Of a DNA stretch of 39,253 nt, positions 8,796 to 18,030 are shown piece after piece. The stretch covers positions 1 through 39,253 of the forward strand of contig JAHQYN010000020.1 of assembly GCA_024421085.1 (NCBI GenBank), read 5' to 3'. Source of the DNA: Acidimicrobiia bacterium. Its GTDB lineage: Bacteria; Actinomycetota; Acidimicrobiia; Acidimicrobiales; Aldehydirespiratoraceae. A program made the translations under genes and the position numbers. Within the stretch, counting starts at the first letter, position 1, and every line of letters starts with the position of its first letter. The notes below the pieces were generated by a model that saw nothing but the letters and a program-made list of their open reading frames with translations, was not told the origin of the DNA and ran no database searches.

Positions 8796-10097
8796 ATGGA
8801 ATCACGGGCGCTCAAGACCAACTCGATGGACGACTTCGATCTGCGGATGTCGGAGGAGTCCCGGCCCTTCTTCGAAGCGGTCGTCGATTTCCTCGAGACA
8901 GTCGTCGAGCCCATGCAGGCAGAGTTCTTCGCCGAGGGTGAGGGTCGGGCCGACCGTTGGAGCTACACCGAACGTCAACTCGAACTCCTAGAGGGCGCCA
9001 AGGACCGGGCCAAGGCGAAGGGCCTGTGGAACTTCTTTTTGCCCGAAACGGGCCAGGGCCTGTCAAACCTCGACTACGCCTATCTGGCCGTTGAACTGGG
9101 GAAATACCCGCTCGGATCGGAATCACTCAACTGCTCGGCCCCCGACACGGGCAACATGGAAGTGCTCGAGCGTGTCGGCACCCCGGAACAGAAACAGCAG
9201 TGGCTCGAACCCCTCCTGAACGGCGAGATCCGCTCCTGTTTCGGCATGACCGAACCGGGCGTCGCCTCCTCCGACGCCAAGAATGTGCGCTGCCGAGCGG
9301 TGCGTGACGGCGACGAATACCTGATCAACGGCGAGAAGTACTACATCTCCGGTGCCGGAGACCCACGCTGCAAGATCATGATCCTGATGTGCCAGACAAA
9401 CCCCGACGGGCCGCCGCACCGCCGCCAGTCGCAGATCCTCGTGCCGATGGATGCCCCCGGCCTCGAGATTCTCGGCCCCATGCATGTCTTCGGCCAAGAC
9501 GACGCCCCCCACGGGCACATGCATCTGCGCCTCACCGATGTGCGGGTGCCGGTCACCAACATGCTGTGGGGAGAGGGCCGAGGATTCGAGATCTCGCAGC
9601 TCCGATTGGGCCCCGGGCGCATCCACCACTGCATGCGGGGCATCGGCGCCGCTGAGAAGGCCCTCGATTTGATGTGTCGCCGCGGACTCACCCGTGAAGC
9701 CTTCGGGAAACCGCTGGCCCGGCTCGGCGGCAACACTGAGACCATCGCCCGGGCCCGCACCGAGATTGAGGCAATGCGGATGATGGTGCTGCGTGCCGCC
9801 AAGGCAATGGACACCCTCGGCAACGCCGAGGCACGGGTGTGGATCAGCGCAGTCAAGGCGATGGTCCCCGAGAGGGTCTGCAACATCATCGACCAGGCCA
9901 TTCAGATGCACGGGGCGACCGGTGTGTCGCAATGGACGCCACTGGCTGGCATGTACCAGAGCCAACGCACGCTGCGCCTCGCGGATGGCCCCGACGAAGT
10001 CCACTGGATGGTCGTGGGGCGCTCCGAACTCGCCAGCTACGAAGGTCTCGAAGTGCCCGCCTCGCCCACGTCCGCAGCGTTCACTACAAGCAACTGA
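8796..10097 (+). CDS. Acyl-CoA dehydrogenase (ACAD10/11-like)
   Basis: This FAD enzyme introduces the alpha-beta double bond into acyl-CoA, passing electrons to ETF. The 433-aa protein has the ACAD three-domain layout: an N-terminal helical domain, the FAD/substrate signature CFGMTEPGVASSDAKN near residue 149, the beta-domain NGEKYYISGAG, and a C-terminal helical domain. It ends with LADGPDEVH near residue 398, the form seen in ACAD10/11-type enzymes and not in short-chain ones. The substrate cannot be read from sequence. The start is ATG at 8796; ATG at 8826 (MDDFDLRM) is a good alternative because the preceding ten residues look unlike the family. Confidence 0.93.
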   Translation: MESRALKTNSMDDFDLRMSEESRPFFEAVVDFLETVVEPMQAEFFAEGEGRADRWSYTERQLELLEGAKDRAKAKGLWNFFLPETGQGLSNLDYAYLAVELGKYPLGSESLNCSAPDTGNMEVLERVGTPEQKQQWLEPLLNGEIRSCFGMTEPGVASSDAKNVRCRAVRDGDEYLINGEKYYISGAGDPRCKIMILMCQTNPDGPPHRRQSQILVPMDAPGLEILGPMHVFGQDDAPHGHMHLRLTDVRVPVTNMLWGEGRGFEISQLRLGPGRIHHCMRGIGAAEKALDLMCRRGLTREAFGKPLARLGGNTETIARARTEIEAMRMMVLRAAKAMDTLGNAEARVWISAVKAMVPERVCNIIDQAIQMHGATGVSQWTPLAGMYQSQRTLRLADGPDEVHWMVVGRSELASYEGLEVPASPTSAAFTTSN

Positions 10098-10126
10098 GAC
10101 TGCTGAGTCAGGCCCACGACAGACCG

Positions 10127-11131
10127 TCAGGCGTTGATCGAGACCGCCACAGGGTGGTGACAGGCGAAGTAGTGGTCGCTGTCGCCGACACGCTGCATAG
10201 CCGGCTCTTCAGTGAAACAGACCTCGGTTGCGTGCGAGCAGCGGGTATTGAATCGACAGCCGACAGGCGGGTTGATCGGCGACGGAAGCTCCCCGGAAAT
10301 ATCGCCCTCAGACACATCCACAGTCGGCGCAGGCTCGGGAACAGCCGCCAGCAGCGCCCTCGTATAGGGATGCCGCGGGTGCTCGTACAACTCGTTGGCG
10401 TTGCCGATCTCGCAAGCCTTCCCGAGGTACATGACGATGATGCGGTCCGAGACGTTCTTCACCACCGAGAGGTCGTGGCTGATGAACAGCAGGGTCAACC
10501 CGTAGCGCTTCTTCATGTCCTCCAACAGGTTGAGCACCTGCGCCTGGACCGACACGTCGAGCGCCGAGACCGGCTCGTCGCAGATCAGCACCTTTGGGTC
10601 AAGCGCCAGAGCCCTGGCAATGCCGATGCGCTGACACTGCCCTCCTGAGAACTGGTGCGCTCGCCGATCACCGAACTTGGGGTCGATGCCCACCGAGAGC
10701 ATCAACTCCTCAATACGGCTCTGCGACCAAGAGCCCCTCTCAGCACCCCACACCGCGAGACCCTCCGAGATCACCTGGCGGATCTTGCGCCGCGGATTGA
10801 GCGACGAGATCGGGTCCTGGAAGATCATCTGCAAGTCGGGCCGGAGACGGCGCAGTTCCTCACCCTTGAGCCTGGCGAGATCATGCCCCTGATAGTCGAC
10901 GGTGCCTCCCTTGATGTCGTTGAGACGGATGATCGACTTCGCCACGGTCGACTTTCCGCAACCCGATTCACCCACGATCCCCAGCGTCTCGCCCTCAGCC
11001 ACATCGAACGAGATACTGCTCACGGCGTGGACCACAGCGCCCTTGCCGACCGGGAACTCGACCTCCAGGTCTCGCACCGACAAGAGCACGTCAAGGTCTT
11101 CACGCAACGGCGCGTGCCCCGAACCGGCCAT
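10127..11131 (-). CDS. dppF: Peptide/nickel-type ABC transporter ATPase (DppF/OppF)
   Basis: This is the second ATPase of the importer encoded from 16142 down to 10127. Walker A is GESGCGKST, the ABC signature is FSGGQCQRIGIARAL, and Walker B is KVLICDEPVSALD. The C-terminal oligopeptide/dipeptide extension (PxGCRFNTRCSHA) holds the cysteine cluster typical of OppD/F-type subunits. The start ATG overlaps the dppD stop by one base (TGATG), implying translational coupling. At 334 aa it is full length. The substrate class (peptide, nickel or other) is inferred from family only. Confidence 0.95.
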   Translation of the reverse strand: MAGSGHAPLREDLDVLLSVRDLEVEFPVGKGAVVHAVSSISFDVAEGETLGIVGESGCGKSTVAKSIIRLNDIKGGTVDYQGHDLARLKGEELRRLRPDLQMIFQDPISSLNPRRKIRQVISEGLAVWGAERGSWSQSRIEELMLSVGIDPKFGDRRAHQFSGGQCQRIGIARALALDPKVLICDEPVSALDVSVQAQVLNLLEDMKKRYGLTLLFISHDLSVVKNVSDRIIVMYLGKACEIGNANELYEHPRHPYTRALLAAVPEPAPTVDVSEGDISGELPSPINPPVGCRFNTRCSHATEVCFTEEPAMQRVGDSDHYFACHHPVAVSINA

Positions 11132-12207
11132 CAGCTCGAGCCCCCGGAACCGGTGATCTCGAGCCCGGCGGCGGTTCGGCCCAGCGCCAAGTTGGCTGCC
11201 AGAGCCTCACGCCCGCGATCGGTGTTGGCCGGATGGAAACAGGCGAACTCGTGCATTCCTGCCACGCCGCTGATCTGCGGGATCGACTCCAGACAGTCCG
11301 CCTGCGCGAACCGACAGCGCGGCGCATAAGCGCACTGCTCTGGAGGATTGATGAGTTCGGGCGGTCGCCCCGGGATCGGTTCGAGGCGGGTATGGCTCGG
11401 CTGATCGATCCGCGGAATCGAACGCAACAGGGCATCGGTGTAGGGATGACGCGAGTCGCCGAAGAGGGTCTGCGGCGCGGCCCGCTCAACCAGGCGACCC
11501 GCATACATCACCGCGATCTCATCGCAACGGCCACGGGCCACACCCAGGTCGTGAGTGATGAGGATCATCGACATGCCCCGGTCCCGCCGAAGGGTGTCCA
11601 ACAGATCGAGCAGGTGCTTCTGGACCGTCACATCCACCGCCGTGGTGGGCTCATCGGCGATGAGCAGCGACGGTTCGCAGGCCAGGGCCATGGCGATCAC
11701 CACCCGCTGACGCAGCCCGCCTGACAGTTCGTGCGGATACTGGTCGACCCGCTTGCCCGGCTCGGGAATCCCGACCTGAGCAAGCAGGTCCTCGGCTTCG
11801 GCAAGCGCCGTCTTCTTGGCTCGCTTGAGGTGATAGCGCAGCGTCTCGGCGATCTGCTCACCGCACTTCTTCACGGGGTTGAGCGAGGTCATCGGATCCT
11901 GGAAGACCATCGTCATCTTGACGCCCCAGAAATGTTCCCGACCCTGCTCTGCCAGTTGCCGGACATCCTCGCCCTCGAAGATCACGTCGCCTGAGACCTC
12001 CGCGGTGCGGGGCAGCAGGTTCATCAACGTCTTGGCGGTGACTGACTTGCCGGAGCCCGACTCGCCGACGATCCCCAGCGACGCCCCCCTCGCCAGATCG
12101 AAGGTAACGCCGTTGACGGCCTGCACAGTTCCCCGGCCGGTGGGGAACCGCACCGTCAGGTCACGCACCGACAACTGCGCTTGCGCGACGTGTGCCCCAG
12201 CCATCAT
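11131..12207 (-). CDS. dppD: Peptide/nickel-type ABC transporter ATPase (DppD/OppD)
   Basis: This is the first ATPase of the importer. Walker A GESGSGKSV, signature ELSGGLRQRVVIAMAL and Walker B SLLIADEPTTAVD are all intact. The C-terminal region has CAYAPRCRFAQADC, the cysteine-rich stretch of the OppD/DppD family. Length is 358 aa. It starts with two consecutive ATG codons (12207 and 12204), 5 bp after the dppC stop, and its own stop overlaps the dppF start. All five genes therefore form one tightly packed operon. Confidence 0.95.
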   Translation of the reverse strand: MMAGAHVAQAQLSVRDLTVRFPTGRGTVQAVNGVTFDLARGASLGIVGESGSGKSVTAKTLMNLLPRTAEVSGDVIFEGEDVRQLAEQGREHFWGVKMTMVFQDPMTSLNPVKKCGEQIAETLRYHLKRAKKTALAEAEDLLAQVGIPEPGKRVDQYPHELSGGLRQRVVIAMALACEPSLLIADEPTTAVDVTVQKHLLDLLDTLRRDRGMSMILITHDLGVARGRCDEIAVMYAGRLVERAAPQTLFGDSRHPYTDALLRSIPRIDQPSHTRLEPIPGRPPELINPPEQCAYAPRCRFAQADCLESIPQISGVAGMHEFACFHPANTDRGREALAANLALGRTAAGLEITGSGGSS

Positions 12208-12212
12208 CGCCC

Positions 12213-13256
12213 CTAGAACGCCGTCTCGCGCACGTCGAAGTACTCACGCACGCGGTCCCCTGCGAAGTTCAGCGCCAGGATCGTCAAGAACATCACCCCG
12301 ATCGGCATGAGCGCCACATGCGGGTTCTCCTGCAGATCGCGGATTCCGCGGCCGTCGTTGATAATCACACCCCAGCTGATGTCCTCGACCGACAGCTGCA
12401 GGAACGCCAGGCCGCCCTCAGCCACGATCGCCACACCCATGCCGAGCAGGGCCAACGCGGCCATCGGGATCAGCACCACGGGCAGCAGTTCTCTGGTCAT
12501 GATTCGAAAGTGCTTGGCGCCGATCACGCGGGCGGCCTGCACGAACTCGCGCTCCGCGAACACCAGGGTCGCGGCTCGGGCGAGACGACCGACCGGTGCC
12601 ACCGCAAGCACGCCGAGAGTCAGGCTAACGGTCCGCAGGGTGCGGTCGAAAGTGCTGGTGATCAGCAGCGCCAGGATCAGGCCGGGGAAAGAGAGGAGCG
12701 TGAAGAACACAAAGCTGATGACCTGGTCGACGCGTCCCCGGAAGTAGCCCGCAACCAACCCGAGCGAACCGCCCACGACCATGCCGAAGGCGATCGCGAT
12801 GAACCCGACCACCAGCGACACGCGGGCGCCGTACACGGTCCTGGCGAACACGTCACGGCCCAGGGCGTCGGTCCCGAACCAGTTGTCGAGCGACGGGCCG
12901 GTACGGGCCGGGCCGGCGGCGCGCTCCGCGCGGACCCCGCCCCCGAGCGCCCCGCGGGCCCCGGACCCGGCCCTGGCCAACCCGTCACGGCCCAGGGCGG
13001 CGGTCCCGACCCAGTTGTCGAGCGACGGGCCGGTACGGGCCGGGCCGGCGGCGAGCTTGTCGGGGTCGTTGAACGGAAGGTACGGAGCGAACAGCACCGT
13101 GGCGACGAGCACGCCGAGCCAGCCGACAGCTATCCAGAAGCCCACACCGAGCTTCTTGCCGACAGCATGATCGACCATGCCGTCATCGACCATGCCGTCA
13201 TCGATGGTCACCGGCTCAACGGCGCTGGTGCCATCGTTGGCATCGGCATCGCTCAT
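12213..13256 (-). CDS. dppC: Peptide-type ABC transporter permease (DppC/OppC) with an internal duplication
   Basis: This inner-membrane permease shows the OppC signature GTDALGRDVFARTVYGARVS, the GLVAGYFRGRVDQ loop and an EAA-type loop near residues 235-255. Around residues 65-150 the segment leading to GTDALGRD occurs twice, 44 residues (132 bp) apart. The C-proximal copy is canonical. The N-proximal copy reads GTAALGRDGLARAGSGARGA, with the hydrophobic residues lost. Normal family members have one copy, so the protein is about 44 aa too long at the periplasmic/TM2 boundary, either from a true duplication or from an assembly error. The N-terminus has DDGMVDDGMVD, a small tandem repeat. The start overlaps the dppB stop by four bases (ATGA). 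Confidence 0.9.
   Translation of the reverse strand: MSDADANDGTSAVEPVTIDDGMVDDGMVDHAVGKKLGVGFWIAVGWLGVLVATVLFAPYLPFNDPDKLAAGPARTGPSLDNWVGTAALGRDGLARAGSGARGALGGGVRAERAAGPARTGPSLDNWFGTDALGRDVFARTVYGARVSLVVGFIAIAFGMVVGGSLGLVAGYFRGRVDQVISFVFFTLLSFPGLILALLITSTFDRTLRTVSLTLGVLAVAPVGRLARAATLVFAEREFVQAARVIGAKHFRIMTRELLPVVLIPMAALALLGMGVAIVAEGGLAFLQLSVEDISWGVIINDGRGIRDLQENPHVALMPIGVMFLTILALNFAGDRVREYFDVRETAF
12801..13058. repeat. 132-bp tandem duplication within dppC
   Basis: The segment 12801-12926 recurs at 12933-13058. The right part (from GTCACGGCCCAGGGCG onward) is nearly identical, with a perfect stretch over TTGTCGAGCGACGGGCCGGT. In the left part nearly every difference replaces an A or T of the canonical copy by G or C. 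Such one-directional change is unusual for neutral divergence. Confidence 0.85.
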
Positions 13257-14263
13257 GACGCCCTCACCCTCGGATCGAGATACCCGTACATGAGATCAAC
13301 AAAAAAGTTGATCAGCACAAAGCCGATCGCAACCACCGAGATCAGCGCAATCACCACCGGCGGATCGTTGCGCAGCACCGCCTCGACGAGCTCGGTCCCG
13401 ACTCCCGGGATCGAGAAGATCTGCTCGACCACCAGCGCCCCGCCGATCAGCGCACCGGTGTTGACCCCGAAGACGGTGATGACCGAGAACATCGATGGCC
13501 GGAGCGCATGGCGATACATGATGTGCCGGTCCGTCATTCCCTTGGCCCGGGCCATGTGGATGAAGTCGTCCTGCAGAGTCGTGATCAGGTCGGTGCGCAG
13601 GAGCCGCTGGTAGGTGGCCGCCAGACCGAGCCCCAGGGTGAACGCCGGCAGCGTCAGAGCCTGCAGTTCCGACCACCAACCCGCGTTCTCGTACCGGGAC
13701 GGGAAGATCTGCCACCGCAGCGCAAAGAAGTAGAGGAGGATCACCCCCAGAGCGAAGTTGGGGATTGACAGCAGACCGAAGGATCCCACCGTCGACACCT
13801 TGTCGAAGCCGCGGTTGGCCCGGTACGCCGAGGCGACCCCCCACGGGATCGCGATCCCCAGCGCGACGATCTGCGCGAGCACGATAAGCCGTACCGTCAC
13901 CGGCAGCCGCTCCCTGACGATGTCGGAGATCTCGTTACCGTTCACGAACGACGTGCCGAAGTCGCCGCTCAGCATGTCTGAGAGCCAGATTCCGTAGCGT
14001 TCGACGACGTTACGGTCGAGATTGTTCTGCTCTTTGGCCTGGGCGATCAAGGCGCAGTCGCCCATGTTCAGACCGGAGGACTGTGTGTCGGGAATCTCAC
14101 CGCGCGCCACCGCTTCGCACTGTTCGTCGGGGATGCCCGAGAGCACCCCGACGATATTGAACAGCGGGTCCCCCACCAGGTTCAGCGACGCGAACGTCAA
14201 GAAGGTGACCGCAAAGACAACGAGCACCAGTTGCACAACTCGACGGAGGATGAACTGCTTCAA
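13253..14263 (-). CDS. dppB: Peptide-type ABC transporter permease (DppB/OppB)
   Basis: The 336-aa permease begins MKQFILRRVVQLVLVVFAVTF, the usual first transmembrane helix of DppB/OppB. A long extracytoplasmic loop with three cysteines (residues about 45-90) follows, then the core helices. The EAA-type loop HALRPSMFSVITVFG and the C-terminal VLINFFVDLMYGYLDPRVR are typical. It pairs with DppC to form the channel. It is preceded by the substrate-binding lipoprotein 55 bp upstream and its stop overlaps the dppC start. Confidence 0.95.
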   Translation of the reverse strand: MKQFILRRVVQLVLVVFAVTFLTFASLNLVGDPLFNIVGVLSGIPDEQCEAVARGEIPDTQSSGLNMGDCALIAQAKEQNNLDRNVVERYGIWLSDMLSGDFGTSFVNGNEISDIVRERLPVTVRLIVLAQIVALGIAIPWGVASAYRANRGFDKVSTVGSFGLLSIPNFALGVILLYFFALRWQIFPSRYENAGWWSELQALTLPAFTLGLGLAATYQRLLRTDLITTLQDDFIHMARAKGMTDRHIMYRHALRPSMFSVITVFGVNTGALIGGALVVEQIFSIPGVGTELVEAVLRNDPPVVIALISVVAIGFVLINFFVDLMYGYLDPRVRAS

Positions 14264-14318
14264 GCCGTGTCCTCCAATGGTTGCGTCAACTGGTGCTCGT
14301 CCCCCAGTGCCTGGCGCC

Positions 14319-16142
14319 TCAGCCCTCGTCTATCCAGACGTTGTGGTAGAAGCCGCGTCCTTGATTGTTGCAGACCAGCGCGGTGTGGTCAGGCCCGGTC
14401 TGGCCGCAGATGTTGTTGACGGCGTTGCGGAAGCCGACTGTCCAGTTGGCATGCGTCAAGAAGATGTAGGAGTAGGTCGACTGAATCTCGGCCTGGATCT
14501 CCTGCATGATCTCCACCCGGCGGTCCAGGTCTGCTGTGGCACGCTGCTCGAACAGCAGCGCATCACGGTTCTCGTCGCACAGACGGACCCAGTTGAGGGT
14601 GATCCCGCCGGTAGCGGTCGCACACTCGAGCCAGACGACCTCGTTGTCGGGGTCAACCGCCCCGAACTGGCGCCAGGTCACAACCTGGAACTGTCCGAGG
14701 GCGGTCTCCAGGATGTGCTGGTCCTGGGGGAGTTGTTGGCGCTCAACCTCGAAGTACGGTTCCCAACCGGCGGCCAACACATCCATGATCCGGGTCTGAA
14801 GTGTCGAGGGTCCCGAGAACTGGAGTTCGATCTTGACCTTGCCGCCGCTGCAGTTGTCGGGGAAGTCCGCACAGTAGGCATCCACCAGCGGCCCGGCCCG
14901 GTCAGCCATGTTGCCCTCCTGGACGACGTCGGGATTGTTCCAGATCAGGTCTGGGTGGTACATCGAGTCGGCCAGAGCCCTGGTGCCCTGCGCGATCAGG
15001 TCGTTGTACGCCTGTCGGTCCGTGGCGAAAGTCAATGCCTGACGCACGCGGATGTCGTCCGTCGGGGCCGCGCGGGTGTTCAACATGATGAAGTCTTCCT
15101 CGGAATACAGATTCTCGAAGGTCGACACATTGTCGGCGCCGCGCAGGGTGAGCGTCGCGTCCGCGTTGGACGTGACCACGACGTCGAGTTCGCCTGCCGA
15201 CAACTGCTCGGCGGCGAGGGCCGTGTCGGTGGTGATGAAGAACTCAATGGCGTCGGGATAGATGTCGTCGGTACCACGCCAGTAGTCGGGGTTCTGGACC
15301 ACCTTGGTCGACACGTCCTGGGTGCGGCTCTCGAGCATGAACGGGCCGGTCCCGACCGGCTCCTGGTTGAGGCTGTCGTCCTTCGCGGCGGCAGCCAGCC
15401 AGGTCGGCGAGGCCATCATTCCCAACTGGGAGCTCAAGTTGACCGGGAAGTGGGCCGAAGGGCGGATCAGGTTGTACTGGAGCGTCAGGTCGTCGATCTT
15501 CTCGTAGCGGTTCTCGGCGGGATAGCTCGGCACGAACGCCAGCGAGATGATCGGGTCGTTGATCGCCGTCTCGAAGTTGGCGATCAGCGCGTCGGCGTTC
15601 AGCGGTGTCCCGTCGTGGAAGGTGATACCCTCGCGGACCTTCACCTGCCAGGCCGACCCGTCACCGATCGGCGTGGCCGATTCCGCCAGGAAGGGGAACC
15701 AGTTGCCGTCACTGTCGATGTAGAACAGCGGGTCGAATATGGCGTATCCCATGGTGTAGGCCGAGACCGCGAAGTTGTTGGCGGCAGGGTTGAGACCGTC
15801 GGTCTCCGCTTCTACTGCGACTCGCAGCGTCCCTCCCGATACAGGCTGTGGTGCCTCGTCGTCGCCGGTGGTCGGTTCATCACAGGCATCGCCGATGCAG
15901 ACATTGCCTTCGGTTGCGTCTTCGACCGGTGCCGCGGTGGTCGTCGGGGCGTCCGCGTCTCCACTGCCGGCAACGGCATCGTCGCCGTCGTCGCCGTCGT
16001 TTTGCACACCGGTCGCGACATCGCCTGCGCCGTTGCTGGGGGCGGCATCGTCGTCGCCCCCGCAGGCGACGGCAACGAGGCACAACGCCAACAGCAGCGC
16101 AAGAAACTTCCCAAAACGTTGGGCCTGATACTGGGATCTCAT
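14319..16142 (-). CDS. Peptide-type ABC transporter substrate-binding lipoprotein
   Basis: This is the SBP family 5 (DppA/OppA-like) solute receptor. The start is ATG at 16142 because AGGAGA lies 7-8 nt upstream. The longer in-frame start at 16190 would bury the signal peptide. The N-terminus MRSQYQAQRFGKFLALLLAL is a signal sequence ending in VAVAC, a lipobox-like cleavage site. An acidic, Thr/Ala-rich linker of about 80 residues follows before the folded domain. Family features include VREGITFHDGTPLNADA, GTGPFMLES and the later RQALTFATDRQAY. It heads the five-gene importer operon. The ligand cannot be assigned beyond peptides or similar solutes. Confidence 0.93.
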   Translation of the reverse strand: MRSQYQAQRFGKFLALLLALCLVAVACGGDDDAAPSNGAGDVATGVQNDGDDGDDAVAGSGDADAPTTTAAPVEDATEGNVCIGDACDEPTTGDDEAPQPVSGGTLRVAVEAETDGLNPAANNFAVSAYTMGYAIFDPLFYIDSDGNWFPFLAESATPIGDGSAWQVKVREGITFHDGTPLNADALIANFETAINDPIISLAFVPSYPAENRYEKIDDLTLQYNLIRPSAHFPVNLSSQLGMMASPTWLAAAAKDDSLNQEPVGTGPFMLESRTQDVSTKVVQNPDYWRGTDDIYPDAIEFFITTDTALAAEQLSAGELDVVVTSNADATLTLRGADNVSTFENLYSEEDFIMLNTRAAPTDDIRVRQALTFATDRQAYNDLIAQGTRALADSMYHPDLIWNNPDVVQEGNMADRAGPLVDAYCADFPDNCSGGKVKIELQFSGPSTLQTRIMDVLAAGWEPYFEVERQQLPQDQHILETALGQFQVVTWRQFGAVDPDNEVVWLECATATGGITLNWVRLCDENRDALLFEQRATADLDRRVEIMQEIQAEIQSTYSYIFLTHANWTVGFRNAVNNICGQTGPDHTALVCNNQGRGFYHNVWIDEG

Positions 16143-16280
16143 TTCTTTTCTCCTCTGGGGATCACAATCGGACTGTGACTCACGCCACAAGGTTTAGCAC
16201 CTCAGAGCGCGGCGTGGGCACCCCGCGGGCGATGAACCGTTCTTCGGTGCTGGCCAGGCCCGGCGAAGGGCCGTCACAGC

Positions 16281-17060
16281 TCACGGATGCCGGCTGCTAA
16301 CCGAGACGACCTCGCCTGTCATGTAGGACGACAGGTCGCTCGCCAAGAAGACCATCACGTTGGCGACCTCCCACGGCTCAGCGGCGCGGCCGAACGCCTC
16401 GCGTCTCGACAGGTCCTCAAGCAGAGCGTCGTCGGTCACCTTGGCAAGGAACGGATGCATCGCGATGCTCGGCGCCACCGCGTTGATGCGGATGCCGTGC
16501 TCGGCGGCCTCGACGGCCGAACACCGGGTCAGCGCCATCACCCCCGCCTTCGCTGCCGCGTAGTGGCACTGCCCCGCTTGGGCCCGCCACCCCACGACCG
16601 ACGCATTGTTGACTATCGCGCCCTGCGTGTCGGCTTCGATCATGTGCCGAAGAACCGCCCGCGTGCAGCGCATCGTGCCTTCGAGTGTGACCCCCAGCAC
16701 GGCGTTCCACTGCTCGTCGGTCATGTCGACGAGCGCAACGGTCCCGCCGAGCCCGGCGTTGTTCATCATCACGTCGATTCCGCCGAGGCCGCTGACCGCA
16801 GCCTCGACCAGAGCCGCGACGTCCTCTTCGACCGTCACGTTGCAGACTGCGGTGCTCGGCCAGCCCCCCGTCTCGTGCGCCAGCCGGTCGGCTGTCTCGC
16901 CGAGGCGCCGTTCATGGACGTCGGAGATGAGCACCTCCGCCCCCTCGAGCAGGCAGCGCTTGGCCACCGCAGAACCGATCCCGCTGCCCGCAGCCGCGGT
17001 CACCACCGCACGCTTGCCGTCGAGCAGGCCCCGACCCTGCGGTTCAGGCCCCGCAGACAT
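16281..17060 (-). CDS. Short-chain dehydrogenase/reductase
   Basis: This is an NAD(P)-dependent oxidoreductase of the classical SDR type, about 259 aa. Cofactor binding is TAAAGSGIG, the structural motif is NNAG, and the catalytic residues are Ser in NNASVVG and Tyr/Lys in YAAAK. The start is ATG at 17060, whose A is shared with the TGA stop of the upstream SDR gene (TGATG), so the two are translationally coupled; the longer frame to 17189 overlaps the neighbour and is rejected. The EPWEVANVMVFLASDLSSYMTG end is typical. With the neighbouring SDR and TetR genes it probably acts in lipid, steroid or acyl-CoA metabolism, but the substrate is unknown. Confidence 0.92.
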   Translation of the reverse strand: MSAGPEPQGRGLLDGKRAVVTAAAGSGIGSAVAKRCLLEGAEVLISDVHERRLGETADRLAHETGGWPSTAVCNVTVEEDVAALVEAAVSGLGGIDVMMNNAGLGGTVALVDMTDEQWNAVLGVTLEGTMRCTRAVLRHMIEADTQGAIVNNASVVGWRAQAGQCHYAAAKAGVMALTRCSAVEAAEHGIRINAVAPSIAMHPFLAKVTDDALLEDLSRREAFGRAAEPWEVANVMVFLASDLSSYMTGEVVSVSSRHP

Positions 17061-17992
17061 CAGTTCGCGTTCTCCGAGGCGGCCGTCTGTGCCATCTCGG
17101 CCATCCGGCGCTCGAGATCGGCAATGAACGGGTTCGGTTCCTGTCCGACGCCGCCCGGCAGAGCCTCGGCTATCTGCTCGCAGGTCCACCGATCACCTTG
17201 CGCCATCATCGTTCGTACCTCCATCGGCTGATTCCAGACAGAGATCCGCCTGCCCACGACCGTGTAGATCTGCGCGTTCACATGACGACCGGCATCGCTC
17301 AGCAGATAGACGGCCATCGGCGCCACATCCTCAGGTTCACCGGTCTCGATCTCGAAGGGCACTTTCTCGCTCATGCGGGTCTTGGCCACCGGAGCGATGC
17401 AGTTGGCGTTGATCGCCGGGCCGCCCCGGAGTCTCAGGCTCGCCGCGGTCATCGCGGCCGAGCGGGTCAGGCTGACGATTCCGCCCTTGGCCGCGGAGTA
17501 GTTCGCCTGGGCGGTGGAGGCGGTGAACGCCCCCGAAGTGAAACCGACCAGCGAGCCGCCGGTCTGTTGTTTGCGCATACGCGCCAGCGCTGCGCGGTAG
17601 ACGTTGAAGTGCCCCTTCAGATGCACCGCGACGACATGGTCCCACTCGTCCTCGCTCATGTTGAAGAGCATCCGTTCCCGCAGGACCCCCGCCGGGCAGA
17701 CGACACCGTCGATCGTTCCCCAATTGTCGCAGGCAGCGGCCACCACCTCTTCGCCGACTGCGAATTCGCTGACATCGCCCGCCACCGCAACGGCCTGTGC
17801 GCCCAGTGCGGTGATCTCGGCCACTGCGCTGTCGGCGACCTCACTCGTCGGGTTGCTGCCGTCCATCGCCACGCCATGATCGGCAACGACGATGTTGGCG
17901 CCGGAGGCCGCGGCGGCCAGAGCTATGGCTCTGCCGATCCCCGCGCCCGCGCCCGTGATCGCAATGTTCTTTCCATCGAGGAATCTGGACAC
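17060..17992 (-). CDS. Short-chain dehydrogenase with C-terminal extension (HSD17B4-like)
   Basis: This SDR oxidoreductase has 310 aa. The Rossmann motif ITGAGAGIG is at residues 12-20, and the catalytic Ser (GFTSGAF) and Tyr/Lys (YSAAK) are present. The usual NNAG motif is replaced by CPAG (GVVCPAGV), a variation seen in 3-hydroxyacyl-CoA or 17-beta-hydroxysteroid-type relatives. A roughly 60-residue C-terminal tail goes beyond the normal SDR core. The start is a GTG at 17992 with AGGAG seven nt upstream. It lies 38 bp after the TetR gene and is coupled to the next SDR, making a TetR-SDR-SDR transcription unit. Confidence 0.9.
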   Translation of the reverse strand: MSRFLDGKNIAITGAGAGIGRAIALAAAASGANIVVADHGVAMDGSNPTSEVADSAVAEITALGAQAVAVAGDVSEFAVGEEVVAAACDNWGTIDGVVCPAGVLRERMLFNMSEDEWDHVVAVHLKGHFNVYRAALARMRKQQTGGSLVGFTSGAFTASTAQANYSAAKGGIVSLTRSAAMTAASLRLRGGPAINANCIAPVAKTRMSEKVPFEIETGEPEDVAPMAVYLLSDAGRHVNAQIYTVVGRRISVWNQPMEVRTMMAQGDRWTCEQIAEALPGGVGQEPNPFIADLERRMAEMAQTAASENAN

Positions 17993-18030
17993 TTACCGGT
18001 CTCCTAGAGTTGGACGAATAAGGTTGAACA

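Noticed and set aside
12192-13613. A 473-codon plus-strand frame over dppC and dppB
   Set aside because: It is antisense to two clear permease genes and is His/Glu/Gln-rich in the manner of shadow frames.
14022-16178. A 718-codon plus-strand frame over the ABC transporter genes
   Set aside because: It is antisense to the substrate-binding protein, which has a lipobox, a Shine-Dalgarno and family motifs. Long antisense frames are common at this GC content.
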